DNA of 64,000 bases from Opitutia bacterium (GCA_029252625.1 JAQXBA010000144.1:1-64000); one strand, 5' to 3'; positions 36,704 through 48,661 are shown, numbered from the stretch's first letter. Translations and numbers: made by a program. Notes: a model not told the origin generated them from the letters alone.

Positions 36704-37747
36704 TTACACCCCCACACACCCCCGACGTCGCAACCTCCGCGCTCGCCAACCCTCAAACACATACACGGCTAACCACGCATAGAGCGTCACTCCAACAAAC
36801 AAACAAAGACGCACGGCAAAAGCCTTATACACATCCTTGCCCGAGGCACTATCCTGCACCGCGGGTCCCAGCATAATCAACATGGTGATCACTGTGTTCG
36901 ACCAAAAGGCACCCGAGACTTTACTTGGCAAAATCCGATAGAGCTTACAGGCAAAATACACGCTAAACCCCAACATCCACAGGAAGAACATCCACAAATT
37001 AGGGTGCAGGCTCAACCCATACCAAAAGAGCACCGCAAATACGCCCCCCATAAACGTCGATCCGAGCAATTCTCGCCCCGCATGCTTTGCGTCTACCAAC
37101 GACACTTGCTGCCCAAGCGAGACCGACTTCATGATAATCGGCAGATAGACCGACGAGTTCGTGAGCCCTAGCAAATACGCGGGAAAAACAATCATTGTCG
37201 CCCGTAGAGCGATCCAGTTGGCATCCTTCGTATCACTGACCGCAGGCTTCGATTTTTTCACCGCCACCCGCGTAGGCTCAGGAAATAGGAGATACACGAT
37301 GCGCTGACAAAGCACTGCGAGCACAACCCCCGTGATCAGCGCCTCGACGACCATACGCCCCGCAGAAAAGTTACCGTAGCCCGCAGCAGAAATTAGCGTC
37401 AGCCCAACGGTCAGCAGACCACCCACCGCTGCCTTACGCTTCACGACGGTCAGGTAATTTGAAAAATACAAACCAAGCGCGATGAGCATCAACGCCGTCA
37501 GCGGATACGCATTGAGCACCGGAATCATTAATAACCCCGAACCAGTCGTAATACAGACAACCACCAACAACGCCAACAGACTCTTATACCCCATCGGCGG
37601 CGCCGGCTTGATGGTAAACATCAACGCAAAAATCGGCGCGATATACGGTAAATTCAGCGCCAAACCATAGGCGCCAGCGAGCGTCAACGCGACCGTCAGA
37701 GCGAGGCGAAACACACGGCGTGCACCAACTGGAAGTTGTAAGTTCAA
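36704..37747 (-). CDS. DUF2955-family inner membrane protein of an efflux operon
   Basis: A 347-residue integral membrane protein with about ten hydrophobic segments in two blocks (about 12-150 and 185-335) split by a short soluble linker near 150-185. This layout matches DUF2955 proteins, distant relatives of the FUSC/aromatic acid exporter group, which are usually encoded beside HlyD-type adaptors as here. The N-terminus MNLQLPVGARRVFRLALTVA is typical. It is the last gene of a minus-strand set: outer membrane factor, HlyD adaptor, then this one. A 205-bp gap with repeats separates it from the adaptor. It probably works as the inner membrane part of a pump; the substrate is unknown. Confidence 0.8.
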   Translation of the reverse strand: MNLQLPVGARRVFRLALTVALTLAGAYGLALNLPYIAPIFALMFTIKPAPPMGYKSLLALLVVVCITTGSGLLMIPVLNAYPLTALMLIALGLYFSNYLTVVKRKAAVGGLLTVGLTLISAAGYGNFSAGRMVVEALITGVVLAVLCQRIVYLLFPEPTRVAVKKSKPAVSDTKDANWIALRATMIVFPAYLLGLTNSSVYLPIIMKSVSLGQQVSLVDAKHAGRELLGSTFMGGVFAVLFWYGLSLHPNLWMFFLWMLGFSVYFACKLYRILPSKVSGAFWSNTVITMLIMLGPAVQDSASGKDVYKAFAVRLCLFVGVTLYAWLAVYVFEGWRARRLRRRGCVGV

Positions 37748-37762
37748 AAGAAGTTAGTTTAT

Positions 37763-37856
37763 GGGAGCGTCAAGCTCCGTCTCGACCGCTATCAACAGTA
37801 AAAAAGGCCAGACAGTCCTGCACGAAATGCGGGCAACACGGAGGTCGTCCCTCCCG
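37763..37856. repeat. Degenerate REP-like hairpin element
   Basis: The left arm (GGGAGCGTCAAGCTCCGTCT, 37763-37782) and right arm (CGGAGGTCGTCCCTCCC, 37840-37856) are imperfect inversions. The right arm matches the one at 50585-50601 with one mismatch, so the two belong to one dispersed family. Confidence 0.5.
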
Positions 37857-37893
37857 AAGTTTAATTACCGTAGTCATATTTAAAGTCTATCCA

Positions 37894-37926
<33 letters not shown>

Positions 37927-37952
37927 GCCGCAGGCGCAGGCGTCACTCCTCA

Positions 37953-39158
37953 CTAGTAAGCATAACTCAAATAGCTCATCAGCTTCAGATACATGCGCCC
38001 CATTGGATTCAAGACCACATGCTCCCCCGTATAAGCGACCACAGTCGCCTGCCCACCGACACGCAACTGCTCTCGCAGGCGCTCGTGCTGTGATAGGTCG
38101 AACTCGATGATCACCGGAAAGCGCTGTGACTGGCGCAGCCAATCGCGATTGTTATCAATCGTCGGCAACGTGCCAGGAGCAGGTGCGGCAGTCGCACTCA
38201 CACCGAGGCCGATGCTACGCACCGTGCCCGTAAAGGTCCGCCCAGGTAACACATCGAATAAAATGCCCACCACATTGCCAGCACGCAGGTTGCCGAGGTT
38301 ATTTTCGGAGAACTCCGCACGCACCCAGACATCTTGAAGCGCGATCAACGTTAGCACTGCCGAACCCGTGCCGGCATATTGGCCAGCCTCGGCTTGTAAG
38401 TCGGTGATGATGCCATTCGTGGACGCACGCACGATGGTGTTCGACAAGTCCAGTTCGGCTCTATCCACGGCCGATTGTGCCGCCTTTAAGTTTGAATTGT
38501 TCGCATCGACTTCGCCACCCTGCTGTTCAATGGCCTGCTCGATCGCAGCCTCGGCCGATGACACGCCCGCCTTGGCCTGCTCCAACGTGGCTCGCGAAAT
38601 TTCAAGACGACGCATCGAGATCGTGCCCTCATCGCTTTTGCGTAATGCTTCGAGACGCGTGGTATCTTTCTGAGCTTTCACCAAGTTTGCCTGCGCGGAC
38701 AGTAACTTCGCCCGAGCAGAGCGCACCGCAGCTCCCCCTGCATCCACTTGTCGCTGTGTCGTTTCGAGGCCAGATTTGGCCTTGTCCAAGGCAATCGTAT
38801 ATTGTGATGGATCTATCTGAAACAATTTCTGCCCGACCTCAACCTGTGTATTGTTCGTCACCCAAACCTCAGTGACCAGGCCAGCCACCTTCGGCGCAAC
38901 CCCCACCACGTAGCCATCAACACGCGCTTGCGAGGTATACGGCGTGTAGCGGTCCGCCAATAAATACCACACGAGACTACCGACAATTAACAATAGCACC
39001 ACTAAGCTGCCAACCTGCACAGAACGCTTTGTCGCCTTTTCTTCAGTCGCCTCTGCCTTGGCCACACTCGCTGCTGCCTCGACCTCAGTCGCCTCCGGGT
39101 CAGTCGTTTGAACTTCTGCTTCAGGCTCAGGCTCGGTCGTATCTTTTGAATCACTCAT
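37953..39158 (-). CDS. HlyD/EmrA-family periplasmic adaptor
   Basis: A membrane fusion protein linking an inner membrane pump to an outer membrane factor. The 401-residue protein has an acidic cytoplasmic N-terminus (about 1-47), one transmembrane segment (VGSLVVLLLIVGSLVWYLLA, about 48-67), a first lipoyl half (VDGYVVGVAPKVAGLVTEV), a long coiled coil (about 135-240: GLETTQRQVDAGGAAV, KAGVSSAEAAIEQAIEQQ), a second lipoyl half (STNGIITDLQAEAGQYAGTG) and a beta-barrel. The order matches EmrA. It starts two bases after the stop of the outer membrane factor gene, so the two are co-translated or coupled. Substrate not deducible. Confidence 0.9.
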   Translation of the reverse strand: MSDSKDTTEPEPEAEVQTTDPEATEVEAAASVAKAEATEEKATKRSVQVGSLVVLLLIVGSLVWYLLADRYTPYTSQARVDGYVVGVAPKVAGLVTEVWVTNNTQVEVGQKLFQIDPSQYTIALDKAKSGLETTQRQVDAGGAAVRSARAKLLSAQANLVKAQKDTTRLEALRKSDEGTISMRRLEISRATLEQAKAGVSSAEAAIEQAIEQQGGEVDANNSNLKAAQSAVDRAELDLSNTIVRASTNGIITDLQAEAGQYAGTGSAVLTLIALQDVWVRAEFSENNLGNLRAGNVVGILFDVLPGRTFTGTVRSIGLGVSATAAPAPGTLPTIDNNRDWLRQSQRFPVIIEFDLSQHERLREQLRVGGQATVVAYTGEHVVLNPMGRMYLKLMSYLSYAY

Positions 39159-39160
39159 GA

Positions 39161-40792
39161 TTATTTTTCCACATTCGTCTCGATAGACTCGGGGGATGCA
39201 GGTAGTGGCTCACGTAGTAGCTCACCCCAGTCGCTACGAGCTTCCATCGACGCCCGAGTGGACTCTGGGATTAGATCCTCAACCGAAGTCTCAGACCAAC
39301 CACCGCCCAGCGCGCCGTACAGCGAAATCAGTGCCGTAATTTGCTGCCCGGCATTAATCAACTCGGCTTCAGTCTGCGAAGCCACCGACCGTTGCCCATC
39401 AAGCACACGTTGAAAGTCAGCATACCCTTCTCTATAATTGGTATTCGCGAGCTCTAGCGAACGCTTTGCCGCGATCACCGATTGCCCCAACGGCACCTGC
39501 TTCGCACGCGTGTTCGTCACGCTAATCGCTGCGTTATCGATCTCCTGCGCCGCCTGTAGCACCACGTTTTGAAAACTCTCAATCGCCTGCTGCAAGCGCA
39601 GGTCTTGGATGCGAATGTTGTTACGAATACTACCGTGATCGAACACATTCCACGTAAACGAAGGCCCGATGCCTAGCGTCCACGTATCACGATTACCACT
39701 CAAGCTATTGCCGGCGAAGCCGATACTACCAAACAGCGAAATCGACGGATACAACTGCGCCTCTGCGATGCCCACCTGTGGGGATTGCGCTGCAATCTGC
39801 CAAGCAGCACTTCTAACATCGGGACGGCGCATCAGCAACATCGCGGGCGCATCGGCTAACACACGTGGATCCACTTCGGGCAAAGCTTCGAGCGGGTCAC
39901 CCATTTCGGGCAAATCCCCAGGTGCACGACCGAGCAACAAACAAAGCGCATTTAAGGTCTGCTGTGCTGTGGTCTCTAGGTCTGGGATAGATGAGAGCGT
40001 GGCTAAATACTGTGTCTTTGCCTGTTGCAAATCCAACTCAGAGTCTTGCCCACTCTTAAATAAATGCTCGGTAATCTCAAAGCTACGCTTCTGAATCTTG
40101 GCATTCGCTTGGGCAATCTGAATGCGCAACTCACTCGTGCGATACGCATAATAGGACGTCGCCATCTGCGTATGCAGTAATACCTGAAGGTCGCGTTGAT
40201 TCGCAACTGATGCGAAGAATGCCGCATCGGCAGATTCAATGCCGCGCTGAAAGCGCCCCCAGAAATCGCCCTCCCAACCAAAATTACCGCCCGACTGGTA
40301 TTGCCGAAAGTTCTGATCATCGCCGCCCTCAAAGCGTTGATCGACATAACTCGAACTGCCAGAGACCTGCTGCACCTGTGGGTAGCGCTGACTCAACGCA
40401 ATGCCGAGCACCGCACGGCTCTCTATAATCCGTAGGCCAGCGATACGCAGGTTTGGATTGCCCGCCTCAGCAAGCTCGATCAACTCGTTCAGAATCGAAT
40501 CGTCAAAACTACGCCACCAAAACTCGAGATCGAGCTGTGCCTGCGTCGATGTGTAGCCGAGTTGTTGGTTCAGATCCGATTCCCAAGAATCGAGCCACGC
40601 AACCTCGGGGCTCTCCACATCGGGCCCCAGTGTCGAGCAGCCTCCCACAAGCAGCAAAGATAGCACTAAAGCGCCCACTCTTACCTTAAACAATGCGCAA
40701 GGTAAGAGTAACGACTTTAGCCGTTTTTTTCGGAGATGCGAGCTCCCTTCAAGCTTACAACCAATCATCCTAAAAAGAGTAATTAAGATCAT
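39161..40792 (-). CDS. TolC/NodT-family outer membrane efflux lipoprotein
   Basis: The outer membrane channel of the tripartite pump encoded downstream. The 543-residue frame has a lipobox (LLLVGGC, Cys52 from the first ATG), so the mature protein is acylated. The usual two OMF repeats follow, with DLEFWWRSFDDSILNELIELA near 85-105, GWEGDFWGRFQRGIESADAAF, RRPDVRSAAWQIAAQSPQVGIAEAQLYPS-type second repeat start and long helical hairpins. The ~30 residues ahead of the lipoprotein signal are unusual. A TTG at 40693 would give a compact signal (LFKVRVGALVLSLLLVGGC), so the true start may be there. First gene of the operon OMF-HlyD-DUF2955. Confidence 0.9.
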   Translation of the reverse strand: MILITLFRMIGCKLEGSSHLRKKRLKSLLLPCALFKVRVGALVLSLLLVGGCSTLGPDVESPEVAWLDSWESDLNQQLGYTSTQAQLDLEFWWRSFDDSILNELIELAEAGNPNLRIAGLRIIESRAVLGIALSQRYPQVQQVSGSSSYVDQRFEGGDDQNFRQYQSGGNFGWEGDFWGRFQRGIESADAAFFASVANQRDLQVLLHTQMATSYYAYRTSELRIQIAQANAKIQKRSFEITEHLFKSGQDSELDLQQAKTQYLATLSSIPDLETTAQQTLNALCLLLGRAPGDLPEMGDPLEALPEVDPRVLADAPAMLLMRRPDVRSAAWQIAAQSPQVGIAEAQLYPSISLFGSIGFAGNSLSGNRDTWTLGIGPSFTWNVFDHGSIRNNIRIQDLRLQQAIESFQNVVLQAAQEIDNAAISVTNTRAKQVPLGQSVIAAKRSLELANTNYREGYADFQRVLDGQRSVASQTEAELINAGQQITALISLYGALGGGWSETSVEDLIPESTRASMEARSDWGELLREPLPASPESIETNVEK

Positions 40793-40828
40793 TTATATAA
40801 AGCGTCACGCTACATTTCCCCGAAGAAC

Positions 40829-41921
40829 TTACTGTTGCACGCTAGCAGGAGCCTCGCCCACCCAGTTCATAAAGACCTTATAGCCGAGGGCCAAGACCAC
40901 GGCACCGATGAATAGGCCGATAAAGCCAGCACTCACCATGCCACCAAGCGCACCAATCAAAATAATCGGCATCGGCGCGTCCACGCCACGTCCAAGCAAC
41001 ATCGGCTTGAGCACATTATCCGAAAGCGCTGCGATGATAAAGTAGATCGTAAAGATCACATTCATGGCCGTCGAGCCATCGCCCCCCATCCAGATGTAAG
41101 CGATCACAGGAATCGCAACGATCAATGCAGGCACCTGAATGATACCAATAAAAAGCGTAATCAGCGCCAGCACCCCCGCAGTTTTCAAGCCGATCAGCAT
41201 GAAACCCAAACCGAATAAAATAGCTTGAATCAATGCCACGCCAAGCACACCGACCGCAACCGAACGAACCGTGCCCGTGCACAACGCCTGTAGCTTCACG
41301 CCACCGGCCTCACCCACAAATCGAGTGAACACACGACGAAGCGCCTGTATTCCAGACTGACCAAAAGCCATCATCACTCCTGCGATCACAAATGCACCAA
41401 AGAGCAACATCATCGCTTTGGCACCATTCAGAGCAGCCCCCAAGAGCTTCTTAGACAATGCCTTCACCTGCATTTCATTACGCTTCAATGCTTCAGGAAG
41501 ATCCGTTGCCATGTTATTCCAAGCAGTATGAACACGCTCTCCAACAACAGGCCACTCTGCAACAGACTCACTAGGAGGCTCAATTTCAAGTGTGCCTGCA
41601 TCTAGTTGAGTGTAAACATCATGCACATGGCTACCAAAGGAATTGCCCAACATCAGCATGGGCACACCGAGCACGAGCATCACACTCACGACCATCAATG
41701 TCGACGCCCCCCCCTTGCTTGCCTCCGAGCCGCTTCGCGAGCTTTTGATGCAAGGGATAGAGTGCCACAGACATGATCAAGCCCCAGAGCAAAATGCCGG
41801 TAAACGGCGCAAACACATGCGCGCAGAGATAAATAAGAAGGGCAATCAATCCGAAGCGGATCAACACCTCCATAAGCACCTTCTCGATTGAGGCTTCAGA
41901 TAGTTTAGTAGGATCACTCAT
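40829..41921 (-). pseudogene. AI-2E-family transporter, frameshifted at a G8 tract
   Basis: Two overlapping frames together make one ~363-residue AI-2E (PerM/YdiK-like) membrane protein. The N-terminal part (from 41921: MSDPTKLSEASIEKVLMEVL, two membrane segments, YPLHQKLAKRLGGKQGG) and the C-terminal part (LMVVSVMLVLGVPMLML onward, with IGIIQVPALIVAIPVIAYIWMGG and DNVLKPMLLGRG) are in different frames. They join if one G is removed from the run of eight G (minus strand) at 41707-41714, giving KQGGASTLMVV. The rest of the gene is open and well conserved, so this is a recent event, a phase-variable tract or an assembly error. The family exports small molecules or ions; members include the autoinducer-2 exporter TqsA and Na+/H+ antiporters. 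Confidence 0.8.
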
Positions 41922-42091
41922 AATTGTTCAGTCTTCGTAACCAGTAAAGACTACCTTGCAAACCGCAAGAGTGCAACGACTCAAAAAACGAGCAGATAAA
42001 TTAGCCTTCTGATTGCTCTGATCGTGCGCCGACTTTCGAATAATAAAAAACGGCCGAAGGGAAAATACCTGAACGTGCGGCGCCCCCGCAC

Positions 42092-43549
42092 CTACCCCTT
42101 CGCCAATTCGAACAACTTCTTATCGATCTGATTCGCGGTGATGACGCCGTAGTTCATCGTGCCGAGCCAGCCGGACATGATGATGCCGACCGAGCCTGCA
42201 TGGTAGAGTCCTTCGATTTGATCCGATAGCTCCATCGAGACCTTGAGCCCTTCGAACTTCGTGCCAAAGGACGTGCCTTGCATCGACTTGGTATAGTGAT
42301 TCACCGTGCGCGGTGTCGCGGCTTCGATGTGATCGATCTTGTCGCGCACACCCGGGATAAAGGTTTCTAAACTGCTGACACACTCTTCACACATACGGGC
42401 TTTCTCGGCTTCGTATTGCGCATCAGTGAGGTTCGCCCACTCATCCCACTTCGCATTCAGCGACGCCACCACCGTGTAGCGCTCGTCCTTCAGATGCGGA
42501 CGAGTTTCCGGATAATAGACCGAGAACGTATGGCTGCTGGTATGAATTGAAGTGAGTTCGTCAATGGTGTACTCGGGCGCTTTGGAAGTAAACACGAGGT
42601 CGCCGATATTGGGTATGGTCTCGCCCTTTTTGATGCCCATATAGACTTGGCAGGAACTGGTGTTGTTACGCACCGCCTTAGCTTCTTTAACAAAGTCTTC
42701 GGTGAATTTATCCTCGCCCACCAGATACTCGATGGTGTTACGCACATTGGCATTCGACAGCACGGCCTTACAACGCACCGTGCGAATCGGGAACTCCTCG
42801 CCTCCAGTATTTTGGCTACGGATGCGCACACCGACGACTTTGCCATCTTCCACGTCAACGCCTTCGACCAGCGCACACTTACGCACTTCGCAGCGATTAT
42901 TCTTTAGCTCGGCGACCATCTTCTTGATCAAGGTGTCGGTGCCACCTTGGAAAGTGAACACGCCCTTACTCATAAAGTTGGAGAACACGATACCGTAGGT
43001 AATCGCCGGATCATCAATGTGTGAACCGTTGGCATACGAGATCGGCTCCATCAGGAGGCGATGTACATCGGTGCGACCGGGGAAGAACTCCTCAAACATC
43101 TCGCCTGTGGTTTGGGTGTTATCGTCGTAGAAATTCATCGCTCGCAGGTGGTCGTAGAAGCCTTCGACCTTGGTACGCTCAACCTTGAAATCGTTGACCA
43201 AAATATTGGTAAAGTCGTCGCGCTCGAAAGTCGTCCACACATTCATCTGCGGATTGATAAAGCGTACGTCATTGAGCTGGTGGATCGAATCAGCGATTTC
43301 CTTGGTCCAATACTTACGGCAGGACTTGACCATGCCGTACGGAAAGCCGTGTAAGGAGATGTCGAAAATATGGCCGCCGGGGCGCTTAAACCAAGTGGCA
43401 AGCCCACCGAATTGATAATGATGCTCGAGCAGCAGCACTTTGTGGCCGTTCTTCGCGAGGTAGTTCGCACCGGTTAATCCGCCTAAGCCAGAGCCGATGA
43501 CGACCACGTCATATTCTTCTTCGATACCTTCGAGCCAATCCTTTGCCAT
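42092..43549 (-). CDS. FAD-dependent phytoene desaturase/CrtISO-type oxidoreductase
   Basis: A 485-residue flavoprotein with an N-terminal dinucleotide-binding motif ([21 protein letters not shown]; Gly19, Gly21, Gly24) and the Glu-containing second strand ([21 protein letters not shown]), as in carotenoid isomerases, phytoene desaturases and retinol saturases. The C-terminus has the family FAD-contact segment ([22 protein letters not shown]). The substrate cannot be told: no carotenoid genes are nearby. Retinol saturase-like or other polyene/lipid reductases are equally possible. It is transcribed alone on the minus strand. Length is normal for the family. Confidence 0.8.
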   Translation of the reverse strand: MAKDWLEGIEEEYDVVVIGSGLGGLTGANYLAKNGHKVLLLEHHYQFGGLATWFKRPGGHIFDISLHGFPYGMVKSCRKYWTKEIADSIHQLNDVRFINPQMNVWTTFERDDFTNILVNDFKVERTKVEGFYDHLRAMNFYDDNTQTTGEMFEEFFPGRTDVHRLLMEPISYANGSHIDDPAITYGIVFSNFMSKGVFTFQGGTDTLIKKMVAELKNNRCEVRKCALVEGVDVEDGKVVGVRIRSQNTGGEEFPIRTVRCKAVLSNANVRNTIEYLVGEDKFTEDFVKEAKAVRNNTSSCQVYMGIKKGETIPNIGDLVFTSKAPEYTIDELTSIHTSSHTFSVYYPETRPHLKDERYTVVASLNAKWDEWANLTDAQYEAEKARMCEECVSSLETFIPGVRDKIDHIEAATPRTVNHYTKSMQGTSFGTKFEGLKVSMELSDQIEGLYHAGSVGIIMSGWLGTMNYGVITANQIDKKLFELAKG

Positions 43550-43683
43550 AATCTTATAGAGAGTTAAAAAAACTAAAACTCAGGCGTCGCACACAAACAG
43601 CGCGCTCTGCATTCTAGGGGTAGCGGCATAAAAGACCATGCTTGCTGATTTTTTCAACCCGCAAAATGAGAAAATCGTGCGTC

Positions 43684-44331
43684 TTAGAATCCGTTCACGC
43701 TGACAGGAGCCTTCTCCAACTGATCAGAGTCACTCATCTCAGCCAGCATGGCATCGAGTTTAGGATCAAAGAACATCAACCCATTGCCTATTTTTTTGGC
43801 ACGCACAGCGCCATTATCCGTTTGCATCTCATAACCAAAAGCGGACGGATTTTCCTTAGCCTTCCCCCCCGCTGCCGGCCTTGCCGTTTTCTCTTTCTTC
43901 TTCCAATACGAGCCATTGGCCTGAAGAGCAAGTAGTTGATTAAACTCATACTCCGTCATCGTCTGGCTACGTTTATAGACTTCGACCGCGGACTTACCAT
44001 CCACATACAGTACATGCATATCCCAGCCAGGCAGCACACGCTTCTCTTCCAGCTCTGTCGACGACGGTCGACGACCGTCTGCGGTCTTATAATACACACG
44101 AATGTCAGTCGAAGCCGAGATCAGCTCTAGATATTTGAGATAAGGCATGCCACGACGACGCGCTGCCTCGACTTCATCATTACGATACATAATACCACCG
44201 GATGAAAATAGGCGCCGCTCGATCGAGTCTCGACGCTCTCCGATGCGAGCCTCACCTCTAGAACTGAGCGCAGAGAGCGCTACGATGGCACACAATAGAC
44301 CGAATAGAAAAGAAGACTTGGAACATTTCAT
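43684..44331 (-). CDS. Small secreted protein of unknown function
   Basis: A 215-residue protein from the ATG at 44331, chosen because a signal peptide starts there (MKCSKSSFLFGLLCAIVALS, likely cleavage after GEA). An ATG four codons upstream (44343) is an alternative. The longer open frame to 44583 runs into the divergent dGTPase gene and is not real. The mature part is rich in charged residues (RIGERRDSIERRL), has a segment with WDMHVLYVDGKSAVEVYKRS near the middle and a Lys-rich stretch (YWKKKEKTARPAAGGKAKE). I recognise no family. It is divergent from dgt, with only 57 bp between starts. Confidence 0.65.
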   Translation of the reverse strand: MKCSKSSFLFGLLCAIVALSALSSRGEARIGERRDSIERRLFSSGGIMYRNDEVEAARRRGMPYLKYLELISASTDIRVYYKTADGRRPSSTELEEKRVLPGWDMHVLYVDGKSAVEVYKRSQTMTEYEFNQLLALQANGSYWKKKEKTARPAAGGKAKENPSAFGYEMQTDNGAVRAKKIGNGLMFFDPKLDAMLAEMSDSDQLEKAPVSVNGF

Positions 44332-44388
44332 GATTGAGATCATGCCTGCTTGTAAGCTGACTAGGCTCGGCAAACAAGCCTGAATCGC

Positions 44389-45687
44389 ATGAAGAACACT
44401 TTCTATAACGACTTCGACCTCGAACGCTTCCCGGATACCCCCGTCGCTAAGAGCGACTATCGTAACGCCTTCCAAATTGAACGCGACCGCATCATCTTCT
44501 CCTACCCCTTCCGCCGCCTGCAGTCGAAGACCCAAGTCTTTCAATCCGGCGAATACGATTTCTACCGCACACGGCTGACACACTCGATCGAAGTGGCCAA
44601 AATCGGCCGCTCCATATGCGAATACCTGCGCGCCAGCTCAGCTCTTCTCAACGAGCGCTTCTACATCGACGCTGACCTTACTGAAGCTGTCGGACTCGCA
44701 CACGACATGGGGCACCCGCCCTTCGGTCATATCGGCGAGCGCAAACTCAACGAGCTGATGGGCCCGAACGGTGGATTCGAAGGCAACGGCCAGACCCTGC
44801 GCATCCTCACCGAACTCATCTACGAGCGTCCAGGAGCCACCAAAGGCATCGCCCCCACTCGCGCCTTCCTCGACGGCGTCATGAAATATAAGGCGCTGCA
44901 CAGCGAATGTATCGACACCAACGCCGACGGTTCACCGGATTATCCCGACAACCACTTTATTTACGACGAGCAAGTCCATTGGCGCCAGACCATTTTTGAC
45001 AGCGAGCAAGTCCCAGACGAGCTAAGTACTCCGCACGCACTCAACTCTTTTAAAAGCATTGAATGCCAAGTCATGGATTGGGCCGATGATTCCGCCTACT
45101 CACTGAATGACATTGTCGACGGCATCCATGCCCGCTACATCAATGTCGGTAGCATTTCCGAATGGGCCTCAGGCCAAACACTTAACCAGTTTGAAAGCAC
45201 ACTCATCGATAAGCTCTGCCAAGTCATCCGCGAAGACCGCTATGAATCCCACTTTGGCGCGCGGATCGGGCGCTTCGTACACGGCTGCACCCTCACGCCA
45301 CGCAGTGGCTTCCTCAGCGACCGCACCCACCGTCACGCCTTCGACCTTACCATCGCTGACAAGGTCAAAGCCGAGAGCGCACTTTACAAGCGCATCGCTC
45401 TCGACCTCATTTTCCGTTCGCCACAGCTCCAACAGATCGAGTTCAAGGGCGGCCACATTTTAAAAAAACTATTCACCGCACTCTGTCAGAATTGTGCCAA
45501 TGCCGATGGTAGCGGCCTTCGTATCCTGCCAGTGCAAGTGCAGGAATTGATCAAACAAGAGACCACCACCGCAGGGCGCCATCGCCGCCTTTGCGACTTT
45601 ACTGCCGGCCTGACTGACAGCCTTGCAGTGCGCACCTACAAGCGTCTCTACGATCCCGACTTTGGCTCGATTGCCGAACTACTGTAA
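44389..45687 (+). CDS. dgt: Deoxyguanosinetriphosphate triphosphohydrolase-like HD protein
   Basis: Hydrolyses dNTPs (classically dGTP) to deoxynucleoside and triphosphate, controlling dNTP pools. The 432-residue protein has the family opening [15 protein letters not shown] and the metal-binding HD residues: His65 in RLTHSIEVA, and His105-Asp106 in [16 protein letters not shown] later Asp in [15 protein letters not shown] completes the HD set. The C-terminal [14 protein letters not shown] is usual. Length matches the dGTPase type 2/3 subfamily. The start ATG at 44389 is well placed. Transcribed alone. Confidence 0.92.
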   Translation: MKNTFYNDFDLERFPDTPVAKSDYRNAFQIERDRIIFSYPFRRLQSKTQVFQSGEYDFYRTRLTHSIEVAKIGRSICEYLRASSALLNERFYIDADLTEAVGLAHDMGHPPFGHIGERKLNELMGPNGGFEGNGQTLRILTELIYERPGATKGIAPTRAFLDGVMKYKALHSECIDTNADGSPDYPDNHFIYDEQVHWRQTIFDSEQVPDELSTPHALNSFKSIECQVMDWADDSAYSLNDIVDGIHARYINVGSISEWASGQTLNQFESTLIDKLCQVIREDRYESHFGARIGRFVHGCTLTPRSGFLSDRTHRHAFDLTIADKVKAESALYKRIALDLIFRSPQLQQIEFKGGHILKKLFTALCQNCANADGSGLRILPVQVQELIKQETTTAGRHRRLCDFTAGLTDSLAVRTYKRLYDPDFGSIAELL

Positions 45688-45728
45688 GCAGCAGCAACGG
45701 GTGCGATTAAATAATTGAACACAATTGG

Positions 45729-45757
45729 ACAGTACAAAAATCAAGCTATCGTACTGT
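45729..45757. repeat. Inverted repeat downstream of dgt
   Basis: Perfect 7-bp arms ACAGTAC / GTACTGT with a 15-nt spacer lie 42 bases after the dgt stop. The following TTTACAC is only weakly T-rich. It may be a weak terminator or an operator for the AT-rich gene downstream. Confidence 0.35.
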
Positions 45758-45863
45758 TTACACTGGTTTAAATCTTAGCCAACTTCTCACACAATAACAT
45801 ACTATTTGCCCTAAGCATATTGCAGCGCTCAAATCTGCTCACACACAAACTAACTATACGCAG

Positions 45864-46898
45864 ATGAGAAAAAAATATAGACCAGAAAAACGTAAAAAAC
45901 GCAGAAATAAGAACATAAAAAAAGTAAGACAAATACTAGAATTTATATTTGCAAAAGTACTATTCGTAATCGTCAAACGACTACCTTATCGCGCACTTTT
46001 CTGGACATCCGCAACGACTGGTCACCTGATATTTAAAATTCCTTTGGTCAGAAAATTGACAAGCAGCAATGTACAAGTCTCTTTTCCGGATAAAAATAAA
46101 GGAGAGGTTAAAAGGATCGCATGTAAGAGCCTCTGCAATCTGGTGCAGAATTTATTTGAATTCATCTGGTTTTCTGGAGAAGCCAAGCGACAAGCAAAAC
46201 ACTTAACAATTTCACTAAAAACAACTGAACTTGCAAAAGAGAAAACAAAAAAAAATAAGGGCCTGATACTTGTAGCTCCACACATTGGGAACTGGGAGCT
46301 GGCTGGACTAATGTCCACTAATATTTTTGATCTACCCATTGCGGCAGTTGCAAAGAAACTGGATAACCCCTACCTTGATAAACTAATTATACAAAAAAGA
46401 AGTGCTGAAGGCACAAAAATCATCCCTAGCAATGGGGCAGTTAGGGGGATGATGAGAGCTTTGAATAAAGGTTACATTGTAGCTACTTTAATTGACCAAA
46501 ACATACGTGCAAGAGATGGAGGGACATGGGTAGACTTTTTCGGATTGCCAGTATCATCAAGCCGTGCACCAGCTATGCTTGCCAGAAGGCTCGGTTACGA
46601 AATCGTTCTGTCAGGATGCATTCGCATAGGAAGAAAATACACCATCGTCACTGAGGCACTCCCTAAATCAATTTCGGCATATGAATCGGATCAGGAACTG
46701 GTTCAAGATCTGATGATCGCCACAGAAAATCTAGTTTACAAGTACCCAGAGCAATATCTTTGGCTCTATAAAAGGTATCTGCACATTCCAGAAAAAGCTA
46801 ATAAGGTAACAACCGATAAATTCCCCTTTTACGCAAAAAAAGTGGCACCACATTTCTACGATGAAAAAGTCCCACCCGAAGAAAACTATTTTAAATGA
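45864..46898 (+). CDS. LpxL/HtrB-type lipid A (Kdo-lipid) acyltransferase family protein
   Basis: Adds a fatty acyl chain to a lipid A-type precursor or another glycolipid at the inner membrane. The 344-residue protein has a very basic N-terminus (KKYRPEKRKKRRNKNIKK), one membrane-anchoring segment (about 24-37) and the catalytic H-x4-E motif His140-IGNW-Glu145 (VAPHIGNWELAG). The second block near 210-235 (ATLIDQNIRARDGGTWVDFFG) corresponds to the substrate-binding NIRxxxG-type region of LpxL proteins. The gene is clearly AT-richer than everything around it, with many AAA/ATA codons, which suggests acquisition from a low-GC donor. No neighbour shares this composition or direction-linked function. 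Confidence 0.85.
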   Translation: MRKKYRPEKRKKRRNKNIKKVRQILEFIFAKVLFVIVKRLPYRALFWTSATTGHLIFKIPLVRKLTSSNVQVSFPDKNKGEVKRIACKSLCNLVQNLFEFIWFSGEAKRQAKHLTISLKTTELAKEKTKKNKGLILVAPHIGNWELAGLMSTNIFDLPIAAVAKKLDNPYLDKLIIQKRSAEGTKIIPSNGAVRGMMRALNKGYIVATLIDQNIRARDGGTWVDFFGLPVSSSRAPAMLARRLGYEIVLSGCIRIGRKYTIVTEALPKSISAYESDQELVQDLMIATENLVYKYPEQYLWLYKRYLHIPEKANKVTTDKFPFYAKKVAPHFYDEKVPPEENYFK

Positions 46899-47047
46899 GC
46901 ACGCGCTGTCTTGATTTTTGCCTAGCTCTTGGAGTGCAGGAGGAACTGTTTAATTAAAGTTTTATATACAGTCACTTTGTCTGGGATGCTTCTTTGAACC
47001 CTCGCTCGGCATTCACTCTCGAAGCTTAGTCAAATTCAAAAAAATTA

Positions 47048-48661
<1,614 letters not shown>

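Noticed and set aside
36580-36876. A 98-residue plus-strand frame over the palindromic element and the DUF2955 gene end
   Set aside because: It is composed of repeat-element sequence and antisense of a membrane protein gene.
43684-44583. A 299-residue version of the small secreted protein
   Set aside because: The first ~84 residues would overlap the divergent dgt coding region and hide the signal peptide.
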